The notes under the pieces were generated by a model. That model did no database searches. It worked only from the letters and a program-made list of their open reading frames with translations, and was not told the DNA's origin. A stretch of DNA of 64,000 nt, taken from Rhodanobacter sp. Soil772. Its GTDB lineage: Bacteria; Pseudomonadota; Gammaproteobacteria; Xanthomonadales; Rhodanobacteraceae. Each line of letters opens with the position of its first letter. Position 1 is the first letter of the stretch. The stretch lies in NCBI RefSeq assembly GCF_001428385.1, contig NZ_LMSK01000001.1, positions 1,244,358 to 1,308,357 on the forward strand. The letters run 5' to 3'. Shown piece after piece: positions 11,716 through 19,821 of this stretch. A program made the translations under genes and the position numbers.

Positions 11716-12329
11716 GCGGTCTCCTCCGGCACATCGTCCCACAGCTGGCGCAGGTCCACGCCGGCGAAAACGGTGATCAGCAGGGTCAGCGCCGCATACG
11801 CGTAGATGCCCGGGTCCGGCGTCACGTCGAAATAGGTGTGCGCCTTGACGATCGCCACCAGCGCGCCCAGCACGAACACCTCGCTCATCGTCCACGGCCC
11901 GAGGTAATGCAGGATCACCATCAGCCGCACGAAGCCGGGCGCGCGCCGCCCGGCCCGGGCGAACCACAGCAGCCAGCCCAGCAGCAGCATCTTCAGCAGC
12001 GGGAAGAAGAACAGCGTGGCGGCGACCAGCACCGAGACGACCTGGGCCTGCTCGCGCCACATCGCGAGAATCATGCCCCACAGCGTGGTGCTGCTCTGTT
12101 GGCCGCTCAGGCCCAGCGTCACGATCGGCCACATGTTCGCCTGCACGAACACGATCATCGCGGTCAGGATCAGCGCCAGCATCGCGTTCACGCTCAGCGC
12201 GTGGTAACGCTCCAGCTCCGCCTCGCAGCGTGCGCAGCGCGCCACGTCGCCGCGCGCCAACGTGCGCCGGCGGTAGACCGTGTCGCAGTGCTCGCAGATC
12301 AACAGCGCTTCAGGTGAGCTCATGCCCAT
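11712..12329 (-). CDS. pqiA: Paraquat-inducible protein A, N-terminal-half protein
   Basis: First gene of the pqi operon, 205 residues, with a zinc-ribbon-like motif pair (CEHCDTVY and CARCEAELER) and four predicted transmembrane segments including LSVNAMLALILTAMIVFVQ. MGMSS could start at 12329 or six bases later. It is homologous to its neighbour, and the two half-proteins probably form the unit that is a single fused protein in E. coli. Confidence 0.9.
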   Translation of the reverse strand: MGMSSPEALLICEHCDTVYRRRTLARGDVARCARCEAELERYHALSVNAMLALILTAMIVFVQANMWPIVTLGLSGQQSSTTLWGMILAMWREQAQVVSVLVAATLFFFPLLKMLLLGWLLWFARAGRRAPGFVRLMVILHYLGPWTMSEVFVLGALVAIVKAHTYFDVTPDPGIYAYAALTLLITVFAGVDLRQLWDDVPEETA

Positions 12330-12452
12330 GCAGCCGGTGCCTTGCTTCGGCGTGACGATCCGTGGATTCTCGCAAATCTATCGTGAACGCGCCGCTTGAT
12401 ATGCTCGGCGGTGCCCCGATCTGAACCGGCATCCGCCGAGCTGGAGTTTCCC

Positions 12453-13319
12453 GTGACCGATGCCGCCACCGTTTCCCATGTCTTCGACGTGGACCAGCAG
12501 GCCTTCGAGGCCGACGTCCTGCAGGCTTCGCTGACCACGCCGGTGTTGGTGGATTTCTGGGCGACCTGGTGCGAGCCATGCAAGACGCTCGGCCCGATGC
12601 TGGAAAAACTCGCTGCCGAATACAACGGCGCGTTCCGGCTGGGCAAGGTCGACGTGGACACCCAGCAGGAACTGGCCGGCATGTTCGGCATCCGCAGCAT
12701 TCCCACCGTGGTGCTGGTGAAGGACGGCCAGGTGCTCGACGGTTTCACCGGCGCGCTGCCGGAAGGCCAGCTGCGCGAGTTCCTGTCGCGTCACGTGCAG
12801 CCGCTGGAGGCGCCCGCCGAACCGGCCGAAGAAGAAGCCGTGCAGGAAACCCCGGAGCAGGCGGTCGACCGGCTGCAGCAGGCGATCGCCACCGGGCCAG
12901 ACAAGCCCGAACTCAAACTCGACCTGGCGCTGGCGCTGATGCACGCCGGCCAGATCGCCGCCGCGGAAACAGAACTCGCCGCCCTGCCGGCGAACCTGGC
13001 CACCGACGCCCGCGCCGTGCGCCTGCGCAGCGAGCTGGATCTGGCCCACGCACTGAAAGACGCGCCCGCCCTTGCCGAACTGCAGCAGCGCGTGCAGGCC
13101 GACGACAGCGACTGGGCCGCACGCGACCAGCTCGGCGTGCGCCTGCTGCTGGAAGGCGACGCCGATGCCGCTTTCGAGCAGTTTCTGGTGATCCTGCAGA
13201 AAGCCCGCGACTGGAACGACGGCCAGGCGAAGAAGCGCCTGCTCGCCGCCTTCGCCACGCTGGACGACGCCGAACTGGTGGGCCGCTACCGGCGGCGGAT
13301 GGCTTCGCTGCTGTTCTGA
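12453..13319 (+). CDS. cnoX: Thioredoxin-TPR chaperone CnoX (YbbN)
   Basis: A 288-residue protein with an N-terminal thioredoxin fold (VLVDFWATWCEPCKTL, Cys40 and Cys43) and a C-terminal TPR region. This architecture and length match CnoX/YbbN, a holdase that protects proteins from oxidative aggregation. Unlike E. coli YbbN, the full CxxC motif is present, so it should be redox active. The start is GTG at 12453, with GGAG seven bases upstream; upstream in-frame ATG codons lack a binding site. Confidence 0.9.
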   Translation: MTDAATVSHVFDVDQQAFEADVLQASLTTPVLVDFWATWCEPCKTLGPMLEKLAAEYNGAFRLGKVDVDTQQELAGMFGIRSIPTVVLVKDGQVLDGFTGALPEGQLREFLSRHVQPLEAPAEPAEEEAVQETPEQAVDRLQQAIATGPDKPELKLDLALALMHAGQIAAAETELAALPANLATDARAVRLRSELDLAHALKDAPALAELQQRVQADDSDWAARDQLGVRLLLEGDADAAFEQFLVILQKARDWNDGQAKKRLLAAFATLDDAELVGRYRRRMASLLF

Positions 13320-13475
13320 TTCCGCCCCCCCGAACGCGCGGGGCACCGCCCGCCGGCTCTTGCTTTCCGGCAACACGAAAAGCGGCGGACGGTGTCCGCC
13401 CTGCGGGAAAGCACAGTCCATACTGCCGCGTACGCTCGGGTATGATCGGACCTCCCCGCCCGGACAAATCCCCGC

Positions 13476-13928
13476 ATGCGCGCTTCCACCTTCCGCCGGC
13501 TGCTCAACCTGTGGCCGCCGTTCCTGATCAACGCGATCCGCGTGCAGTCGCTCAGCGACGATTTCTCCGAGGCAAAAGTGGTGCTGCGGCTGCGCCCGTG
13601 GAACCGCAACTACGTACGCAGCCAGTTCGGCGGCAACCTGTTCGCGATGGTCGACCCGTTCTGGATGCTGCTGGCGATGCACCAGCTCGGCAACGACTAC
13701 TACGTATGGGACAAGGCCGGCACGATCGACTTCGTGGCGCCGGGCCGCGAGGACGTCTACGCGCACTTCAAGCTGGAGCCGGCCGTGGTCGACGAACTGC
13801 GCGCAGCCGCCGCCGGCGGCGGGAAGGTGCTGCGCTGGTTCGAAACCGAAGTAAAGACCGCCTCCGGCGAGGTCATCGCGATCGTGCGCAAGCAGCTCTA
13901 CGTGCGGCTGAAGCCGAAGGCGCGCTGA
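13476..13928 (+). CDS. DUF4442 hotdog-fold protein
   Basis: A 150-residue protein of the DUF4442 family, related to acyl-CoA thioesterases of the hotdog fold. Features include LLNLWPPFLINAIRV at residues 9-23, the central helix segment SQFGGNLFAMVDPFWMLLAM, and DFVAPGREDVYAHF. No partner genes point to a substrate. A 156-base gap without other genes separates it from cnoX. Confidence 0.85.
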   Translation: MRASTFRRLLNLWPPFLINAIRVQSLSDDFSEAKVVLRLRPWNRNYVRSQFGGNLFAMVDPFWMLLAMHQLGNDYYVWDKAGTIDFVAPGREDVYAHFKLEPAVVDELRAAAAGGGKVLRWFETEVKTASGEVIAIVRKQLYVRLKPKAR

Positions 13929-14006
13929 GCCCCTCTCCCCCTGGCGCAGCTCGGAGGAGAAGGAGCACTGCACGCATCCCACGTTCTTCGCTCTTCGCCT
14001 TTCGCG

Positions 14007-14678
14007 TCACTCGCGTTCGAAGCAGGCGATCTCATCCAGTTGCCGCGAGGCACGCGCCAGCGTGCAGCCGGACAGGTCGTTCACCACGCGTTGCAGCCAC
14101 GGCGACTCGATCGGACGACCGGCCAGCCGCCGCGCCAGCCACAGGCTGAAGCCGACGCCAACGGCGCCCACCGCCATGTTCGCCCAGATCCATCCCGCTG
14201 CCCCGGCAAACATGTCCACCCCGGACCACCAGGTCAGCAGTACCAGCGGCACCAGCAGCCACAGGAACCACCACGGCAGGCCCAGCGCCAGCGTGCTGAC
14301 CATGCGGAATCGGCGCAGTTGCGCCAGCCGCCGCTGCAGCACCAGCACCGGCGCATCGAACAGGTAGATGCGGCTGAGCAGGAACAGCTGGGTGACGCTC
14401 GACCAGATGCCGGCAATGCCATAGACGTGCAACAGCAGGCCGATCACCAGCAAATGCGTGACGTGCCGGTGCGCCACCCAGAACGAGGCGACGAACACCA
14501 CGAAAGCCAGCCAGCAGGCGATCTCGACCGCCTGTCCCAACAGGCTCCAGCGCAGCGTCGAACGCACCTTGTCCATCCGCCGCTCGCGGAAGTCCTGGCG
14601 CAGCAGCACCTCCATGCCGTCCTGGCGCAGGTCCATGTGCGCCCACGCCTGTTTCATGTCGTCGAGTTCCATCGTCAT
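14007..14678 (-). CDS. Membrane protein translated with the ECF sigma factor (possible anti-sigma factor)
   Basis: A 223-residue protein with a soluble N-terminus (MELDDMKQAWAHMDLRQD) followed by about four hydrophobic segments and a short charged C-terminus. It has no zinc-binding anti-sigma motif. Its ATG overlaps the sigma factor stop (ATGA), so the two are co-translated. Membrane proteins in this position often sequester the sigma factor, and the N-terminal amphipathic part would be the candidate contact; that role is inference. Confidence 0.75.
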   Translation of the reverse strand: MTMELDDMKQAWAHMDLRQDGMEVLLRQDFRERRMDKVRSTLRWSLLGQAVEIACWLAFVVFVASFWVAHRHVTHLLVIGLLLHVYGIAGIWSSVTQLFLLSRIYLFDAPVLVLQRRLAQLRRFRMVSTLALGLPWWFLWLLVPLVLLTWWSGVDMFAGAAGWIWANMAVGAVGVGFSLWLARRLAGRPIESPWLQRVVNDLSGCTLARASRQLDEIACFERE

Positions 14679-15196
14679 GCTCCAGTGATTTCCGCGGCGG
14701 TCATCTGCTCGCGCAGCTTCTGCTTGATGCGACCGAGCTTGGTCGCCACGTTGGTTTCGCTGATGCCGAGCACGTCGGCGATCTCGGCGTAGCTGCGGTC
14801 TTCCAGGTACAGCAGGATCAGCGCGCGGTTCAGCGGGTCGAGCTGGCCGATGAAGGCGTACAGCGCGGTCAGCCGCTCGTCCTGTTCGGCGATCGGTTCG
14901 CCACCGCCCACGGTTTCCAAGTGATGCGTGTCCAACGGCTCGAAACGGTCGGCATCGGGCCAGCGCCGCGCCTGCGAGATCGCCACGTTCAGCGCGATGC
15001 GGTACATCCAGGTGGAAAACTTCGCGCGGCTTTCGTCATAGCCACCGAACGACCGCCACAACTGCGCGCCGATCTCCTGCACCAGGTCGTCGCGGTCGGC
15101 GGCGCTGCGGCTGTACAGGCCGGCCACCTTGAACACGATCCTGCGATGCTCGTGCAGCAGCGACTCGAAACGTTGCTGGTGTTGTCTGCCGGTCAT
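14675..15196 (-). CDS. ECF RNA polymerase sigma factor
   Basis: A 173-residue sigma-70 family protein of the ECF type. Region 2 is seen in DRDDLVQEIGAQLWRSF and KFSTWMYRIALNVAIS; region 4 in RSYAEIADVLGISETNVATKL, a helix-turn-helix for the -35 element. The downstream coupled membrane protein is the likely regulator. The target genes are not evident from the window. Confidence 0.93.
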   Translation of the reverse strand: MTGRQHQQRFESLLHEHRRIVFKVAGLYSRSAADRDDLVQEIGAQLWRSFGGYDESRAKFSTWMYRIALNVAISQARRWPDADRFEPLDTHHLETVGGGEPIAEQDERLTALYAFIGQLDPLNRALILLYLEDRSYAEIADVLGISETNVATKLGRIKQKLREQMTAAEITGA

Positions 15197-15249
15197 GGAC
15201 GCCTGCTTCCCCGCGGTTCACCCCATGATTCGCAGGGTACGGAAAAAAA

Positions 15250-15558
15250 TCACAGGACACCGATGTGGAAACGGGTGCGGTTCCGAAGGTCGGCGAGGAC
15301 ATGGCGAACCCCGACCGGGAGGCTCCACAGGTCGGGCGGGAGGTACGGAACCCCGGTGGGGAGGTTGCGAAGCTCGACGGAGAGGTTCCGAGCCTCGACG
15401 GGGACGTGCCCCAGGTCGGCGGGGAGGTTCGGAAAGTCGACGGGGATGTAGCGAAGCGCGGCGCCGGGGTGGCGAACCGCGATGCCGCGGTAGCGCAGGT
15501 CCGTGTCGACCTGCAAAGTCCCGGCGGCGCGGTCGGCGACCGCCCCGCCGGGGTTCAC
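15250..15558 (-). CDS. Heptapeptide-repeat ORF lying in frame behind the 15562-16047 gene
   Basis: A 102-codon ORF starting GTG at 15558, made almost entirely of 7-residue repeats with consensus RNLPVDL (for example RNLSVEL, RNLPTGV, PNLPADL). It begins two codons after the TGA of the upstream gene and in the same frame, so stop readthrough or loss of that TGA would add this tail to the upstream protein. The opposite strand is also open through the repeat, a consequence of the 21-bp period. Whether it is translated is uncertain; it may be only a minisatellite. Confidence 0.4.
   Translation of the reverse strand: MNPGGAVADRAAGTLQVDTDLRYRGIAVRHPGAALRYIPVDFPNLPADLGHVPVEARNLSVELRNLPTGVPYLPPDLWSLPVGVRHVLADLRNRTRFHIGVL
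15280..15545. repeat. 21-bp degenerate minisatellite
   Basis: About a dozen imperfect tandem copies of a 21-base unit with consensus close to GTCGACGGGGAGGTTCCGAAG. The period is a multiple of three, so reading frames stay open on both strands. It occupies most of the 365-base gap between the sigma factor start and the gene at 15562-16047. Copies differ at several positions, so it is an old or diverged array. Confidence 0.85.
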
Positions 15559-15561
15559 GAC

Positions 15562-16047
15562 TCAGGCCGCGGCCGGCTCCGGCGCGGCGCGGTTGGCGCG
15601 CGGGCCAGGGAAGCGCTGGCGCAGGTCGTCGTACACGTCCTGCGCGCCATCACGGCCGCGATGGGCCGCCTCGCGCACGCTCTGGTAGTACGCCAGGTCC
15701 GCCATCCACACCTCGCTGGCCACCAGTTGCAGCGTGTCGTCCACGCTGGCGGCCAGCGTCTGCAGCTCCGCCGCGAAGCGCAACAACTGGCTGCGCAGGG
15801 CGCGATCCTTCTGCACCTCGGCCAGCTCCACGAAACCCGGCACGAACTGCGCCCGGTTCGCCATGTAGGTCACGCACTTCTCGTCGAAACCCACCGACTT
15901 CGGCCCCAGCCGCGGCAAGGCCTGCCGCTCCTGCGCCGACAGCGTCACCAGAAACGGCAGCGCCGCACGGATCGCCGCCAGCGCCCCCTGCACCGAAGCC
16001 ACCCGCTCATCCGACAGCTCCGCCGAAATTCGATTGTCACTGGACAT
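15562..16047 (-). CDS. Conserved hypothetical protein, probably helical
   Basis: A 161-residue soluble protein of unknown function starting MSSDNRISAELSDERV. It carries ALPRLGPKSVGFDEKCVTYM in the middle, a pattern I associate with a widespread uncharacterised bacterial family predicted to be all-helical. AAGGAG stands seven bases before the ATG at 16047. The C-terminus is Ala/Pro/Arg rich and ends at a TGA, beyond which the frame continues into a heptad-repeat ORF. About 295 bases upstream hold no gene. Confidence 0.8.
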   Translation of the reverse strand: MSSDNRISAELSDERVASVQGALAAIRAALPFLVTLSAQERQALPRLGPKSVGFDEKCVTYMANRAQFVPGFVELAEVQKDRALRSQLLRFAAELQTLAASVDDTLQLVASEVWMADLAYYQSVREAAHRGRDGAQDVYDDLRQRFPGPRANRAAPEPAAA

Positions 16048-16342
16048 GGAAACACTCCTTGTATGTCGCAAGCCGCCCGATCGGCGGCGCGAGGAGGGTA
16101 ACAACCCGCCGCTGCGGGCTTGGAGCGCGTCGTGGTGTAGGGGATGGATGGCCAGCTGCCCTACCCGGGGCCTCTGTGCGGCGGTGGGTCGGGGACGACA
16201 GGACGTCGGCTCCTTTTCGCCAAGGCAGGCGAGCGCATGACGAGGGCATGGATGCCCGAGTGGAGGCAACGCAGGAGCGGTTGCCCGATACCCGGCAAGC
16301 GCCAAACGGGGTTGTCTTCCATACCGACCCGGTCATGCCGGT

Positions 16343-16801
16343 TCAGGCGGCCTCGCTCACTTGCACTTCCAGACGACGCCCGAGCAACTCCAGCGCCGCG
16401 TCCAGTTGTTCCATCCGCGAGCCGTGGCGCACGTCCAGCAGGCGATCCACCGACGGACGCGGCAAACCAAGCCTGCGTGCCAGTTCGGCCTTGCTCAAGT
16501 CCTGATCCAGCACGGCACCGTATAGAGCGAGCTTGGCCTTGGTGAGGGTTGGCAGGTAGATCATCAGCCGCCGACGCGTGCTCGCCCTGGCCGCCGGGAT
16601 GGGGCGTCGATCCTGCATGTAGCCGTACAGGGCCGTTTCGATGGCATCCAGCACTTCTTCTTCGGTTCGTTGATGCTCGTAGACCACCGCGTGCATTTCG
16701 GGAATGTCCGGGCAGGACACCAACACGGCGTCGCCGTGCCGCTCCAGCGCTACCGCATAGCCGGACGGCACCGCGTCAATGATCGTGCGATTTTTCGCCA
16801 T
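16343..16801 (-). CDS. hicB: HicB-type antitoxin
   Basis: A 152-residue antitoxin with the partial RNase H-like HicB fold at the N-terminus (YAVALERHGDAVLVSCPDIPEMHAVV) and a C-terminal helix-turn-helix (DLSKAELARRLGLPRPSVDRLLD). It neutralises HicA and represses the operon. It starts at 16801, five bases after the hicA stop. The downstream position of the antitoxin gene is the usual order in hicAB loci. Confidence 0.92.
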   Translation of the reverse strand: MAKNRTIIDAVPSGYAVALERHGDAVLVSCPDIPEMHAVVYEHQRTEEEVLDAIETALYGYMQDRRPIPAARASTRRRLMIYLPTLTKAKLALYGAVLDQDLSKAELARRLGLPRPSVDRLLDVRHGSRMEQLDAALELLGRRLEVQVSEAA

Positions 16802-16806
16802 GCTGC

Positions 16807-17007
16807 TCACTCCGCAGATTGCCTCGGCCCTTGCAGGCCAAGGTCTTTCAGGATCGCCTTGCGCAAGGGCTCGGGCATCTCTTTCGAGCCGTGGCTGGGA
16901 CACACCGAGGTGCGCCCTCGATACCGCACCAGCTGATGGCTGCCTTTGCCGGGCTCGAATGTCACACCTTGCCGCTTCAGCCACCGGATGAACTCGCTGT
17001 ACTTCAT
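16807..17007 (-). CDS. hicA: HicA-type mRNA interferase toxin
   Basis: A 66-residue toxin with the double-stranded-RNA-binding-like HicA fold. The family core is visible: FIRWLKRQGVTFEPGKGSHQ includes the G.KGSH catalytic His, and the C-terminus MPEPLRKAILKDLGL is typical. HicA cleaves mRNA and halts translation when the antitoxin is lost. An upstream GTG six bases earlier is an alternative start. Confidence 0.92.
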   Translation of the reverse strand: MKYSEFIRWLKRQGVTFEPGKGSHQLVRYRGRTSVCPSHGSKEMPEPLRKAILKDLGLQGPRQSAE

Positions 17008-17022
17008 CCGCACGTCCCTTCC

Positions 17023-17057
17023 ATGGTGTGACGGCACCATAGCATCATATTTGATGC
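17023..17057 (-). promoter_or_regulatory. Probable hicAB promoter and operator
   Basis: Two inverted repeats lie just upstream of hicA: GCATCA-TATT-TGATGC (17042-17057) and ATGGTG-TGACGG-CACCAT (17023-17040). On the minus strand the first contains a near-consensus -10 element TATGAT. A palindrome overlapping the -10 is the usual layout for autorepression by HicB through its helix-turn-helix. No good -35 is visible. Confidence 0.6.
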
Positions 17058-17194
17058 ATGCGTGGACGAAGGCCTGCGGGAAGCTCTGCGCTCCGCATGC
17101 CGGAACAAGCCATGGCAATGCGACCGAAGTCGCTCCCACAAGGCCCCGCCGCCGTCGCCTACAATGCGGAATCCCCTCACACGCGGACCACTCC

Positions 17195-17872
17195 ATGCCC
17201 CGCCTGCGCCTCAAACGCTACCTGCTGACCGGACTGCTCACCTTCATCCCGCTGTGGGTAACCTGGCTGGTGTTCAAGTTCGTGCTGGGCGTGCTGGCCG
17301 GCATCGGCGCGCCGCTGGTGGCCGCACTGCTGAATGGCCTGGCGCTGGTGGCGCCGCATACGGCCGAATCGCTGAAGATGGAGTGGTTGGTTTTCATCGT
17401 CGCGCTGGTGATCACCCTGGTCGCGCTGTACCTGCTCGGCTTCGTGGCGAACCGGGTGATCGGCCAGCGTTTCCTCAGTGGCTTCGACGCCCTGCTGGCG
17501 CGCATTCCGCTGGTGCAGACGATTTACGGCGGCACCAAGAAGCTGATGGCGGTGCTGCAGAACAAGCCGTCCGGGGTGCAGCGCGTGGTGCTGGTGGAGT
17601 TCCCCCGTCGCGGCATGAAGGTGGTCGGCTTCGTCACCCGGGTGATGATCGAGGAAGGCAGCGGCCGCGAGATGGCGGCGGTGTTCATCCCGACCACGCC
17701 GAATCCCACGGGCGGTTATCTCGTCGTGCTGCCGCTGGGCGAACTGACCCCGACCGACTGGACGATGGACCAGGCGATGGCCTTCATCATCTCCGGCGGC
17801 GCGGTGGCGCCCGATACGCTGCCTGCTTCGCCGGCGCTGCCGCATCGCGACGAAACCGGGACCCCTGCATGA
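17195..17872 (+). CDS. DUF502 family membrane protein
   Basis: A 225-residue protein with two strong transmembrane segments (LTGLLTFIPLWVTWLVFKFV near residue 12 and LVFIVALVITLVALYLLGFV near 65) and the family's soluble part containing IPLVQTIYGGTKKL and VLVEFPRRGMKVVGFVT. Function is unknown; the plant homologue COV1 affects vascular patterning. The stop overlaps the start of the following M14 peptidase (ATGA). Confidence 0.88.
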   Translation: MPRLRLKRYLLTGLLTFIPLWVTWLVFKFVLGVLAGIGAPLVAALLNGLALVAPHTAESLKMEWLVFIVALVITLVALYLLGFVANRVIGQRFLSGFDALLARIPLVQTIYGGTKKLMAVLQNKPSGVQRVVLVEFPRRGMKVVGFVTRVMIEEGSGREMAAVFIPTTPNPTGGYLVVLPLGELTPTDWTMDQAMAFIISGGAVAPDTLPASPALPHRDETGTPA

Positions 17873-19710
17873 GCCTGCGCCGCGTCCTGTTGTCCCTCCT
17901 GTTTGGTGTTGCCGTCTCGTCCGCCCATGCAGCTGGCCCGGGTGCGGCCGACTGGATCACTCCGGCCGAAGCCACCCACTTCCGCAGCACGCCCAGCTAC
18001 GCCGACACGCTGGCGTATCTGCAACGCCTGCAACGGGCGGCGCCGGACGTGATCCGTCTGCAAACCTTCGGCAGTACGCCCGAAGGCCGGCCGATGACGG
18101 TGGTGATCGCCAGCGGCGACGGCACGTTCGACCCCGCCGCCGCGCGCGCCGCGCACAAACCCGTGGTGCTGCTGCAGGCCGGCATCCACCCCGGCGAGAT
18201 CGAGGGCAAGGACGCCGGGCTGATGTTGCTGCGCGATATCGCGGTCACCGGCAAGTACCCGCGCCTGCTCGACCACGTGGTGCTGGTCTACATCCCGGTG
18301 TTCAGCGTGGACGGCCACGAGAATGCTTCGCCGTACCACCGCATCAACCAGAACGGCCCGGACCGCATGGGCTTCCGCGGCCAGTCGCAGTACCTCAACC
18401 TCAACCGCGACTATGTGAAAGCCGATGCGCCGGAAATGCGCGCATGGCTGAAGCTGTGGCAGCGCTGGCTGCCGGACTTCCTGATCGACGTGCACACCAC
18501 CGACGGCGCCGACTATCAGTACGACCTCACCTGGTACACCGAAGACCCACACAAGCTCGACCCGGCGGTGAGCGCATGGCAGCACGACGCCATCGTCAAC
18601 CACGCACTACCCGCGTACGAGAAACGCGGCCACCTCGCCTCGATCTACCTGGAGTTCAAGGACGGCCGCGACCCGCGCTTGGGGCTAGTGAACTTCGGTT
18701 CCGGCCCGCGCTTCTCCACCGGCTACGCCGCGCTGCAGAACCGTCCCGCGCTGCTGATCGAGACGCACATGCTGAAGCCGTACGCGAACCGCGTGCGGGC
18801 CGTCTACGACCTGGTCGAGTCGCTGCTGGAGCAGATCAACCAGCATCCGGCCGACCTGCTGGCTACTACCGCCAAAGCCGATGCCGACACCATCGCCCGT
18901 GCCCACCAGGCGCATGCGCTGGTGCCACTAACGTTCAAGCCGGATCCGCAATCGACGAAGTACGAACTCAAGGGCTACGCGTTCACGCTGAGCCACAGCG
19001 ACATTTCCAACAGCGAGTGGATCCGCTACGACCCCGGCCAGCCGAAGAGTTACCGCATCGACAACTGGAACGGCCTGCTGCCGGACCTGTCGATCGCCCC
19101 GCCGGCCGCCTACGTGGTGCCGGCGCAGTGGACCACGATCATCGACAAGCTCGACGCCCACGGCATTCGCTACCGGCGCACCGAACGAGTGCAGACGCTC
19201 CGCGCCGAGGGCTACCAGCTCGACGATCCGACGTGGGCCGACAAGCCGTTCGAAGGCCACCTGATGCTGCGCGACTTCACCTTGCACGCCGTGCCGCGCG
19301 AGGCGACCCTGCCGGCCGGCTCGGCGATCGTGCCGCTGGACCAGCGCGCCGCCAACGTGGCGATCGAACTGCTCGAACCGCAGGCGCCGGACTCGCTGCT
19401 GCGCTGGGGCTACCTCGATGCGGTGTTCGAGGCCAAGGAATACGGCGAGCCGCGCGTGGTGGAACAGCTGGCGCGCGAGATGCTGGCGAAGGACCCGGCG
19501 CTGAAGGCCGCGTTCGCGCAGAAGCTGCATGACGATCCGGCCTTCGCCGCCGATCCGCGCGCCCGGCTGGCGTTCTTCTTCGAACGCTCGCCCTGGTACG
19601 CCACCCAGCACGTCGGCGCCTACCCCGTGCTGCGCCTGGACGCCGCACAGCTGCAGCATTTGTCGACGCCTGTCCAGCCTGCTGGCGGCCATGGCACCCC
19701 TGACCTTTGA
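17869..19710 (+). CDS. M14 family zinc carboxypeptidase, secreted
   Basis: A 613-residue protein with a signal peptide (cleavage near AHAAG, residues 19-23) and an M14 peptidase domain. Zinc ligands are His107 and Glu110 in GIHPGEIEGKD and His209 in DFLIDVHTTDG; a catalytic Glu is likely in ALLIETHML. The C-terminal half forms an extra domain common to this bacterial subgroup. The last codons, encoding GTPDL, lie inside a 24-bp direct repeat, so the natural C-terminus may have been replaced. Confidence 0.9.
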   Translation: MSLRRVLLSLLFGVAVSSAHAAGPGAADWITPAEATHFRSTPSYADTLAYLQRLQRAAPDVIRLQTFGSTPEGRPMTVVIASGDGTFDPAAARAAHKPVVLLQAGIHPGEIEGKDAGLMLLRDIAVTGKYPRLLDHVVLVYIPVFSVDGHENASPYHRINQNGPDRMGFRGQSQYLNLNRDYVKADAPEMRAWLKLWQRWLPDFLIDVHTTDGADYQYDLTWYTEDPHKLDPAVSAWQHDAIVNHALPAYEKRGHLASIYLEFKDGRDPRLGLVNFGSGPRFSTGYAALQNRPALLIETHMLKPYANRVRAVYDLVESLLEQINQHPADLLATTAKADADTIARAHQAHALVPLTFKPDPQSTKYELKGYAFTLSHSDISNSEWIRYDPGQPKSYRIDNWNGLLPDLSIAPPAAYVVPAQWTTIIDKLDAHGIRYRRTERVQTLRAEGYQLDDPTWADKPFEGHLMLRDFTLHAVPREATLPAGSAIVPLDQRAANVAIELLEPQAPDSLLRWGYLDAVFEAKEYGEPRVVEQLAREMLAKDPALKAAFAQKLHDDPAFAADPRARLAFFFERSPWYATQHVGAYPVLRLDAAQLQHLSTPVQPAGGHGTPDL

Positions 19711-19735
19711 CACTGTGCCACCCATGACGTTTGAC
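19695..19735. repeat. 24-bp-spaced direct repeats at the end of the M14 gene (possible IS end)
   Basis: CACCCCTGACCTTTGAC (19695-19711) and CACCCATGACGTTTGAC (19719-19735) differ at two of 17 positions and are offset by exactly 24 bases. Such short repeated blocks resemble the multiple terminal repeats of IS21-family elements, but no transposase gene is adjacent. The M14 stop codon lies inside the first copy. Confidence 0.6.
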
Positions 19736-19821
19736 CTAGCGTGAACGGCCATGTCCGCGTTCCGGGGGGATCCGACGGCGCGGCCAGACAACAACCACAC
19801 ATCACTTACAGAGGGACATCC

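Noticed and set aside
15280..15545. Tandem array as a CRISPR
   Set aside because: Units are contiguous 21-bp degenerate copies with no spacers and no cas genes nearby.
15265..16101. Plus-strand open frame through the minisatellite
   Set aside because: It runs antisense through the conserved 15562-16047 gene; openness over the repeat follows from the 21-bp period.
16048..16342. Possible small gene between hicB and the gene at 15562-16047
   Set aside because: The open frames here have no binding site or recognisable composition; I treat the 295 bases as intergenic.
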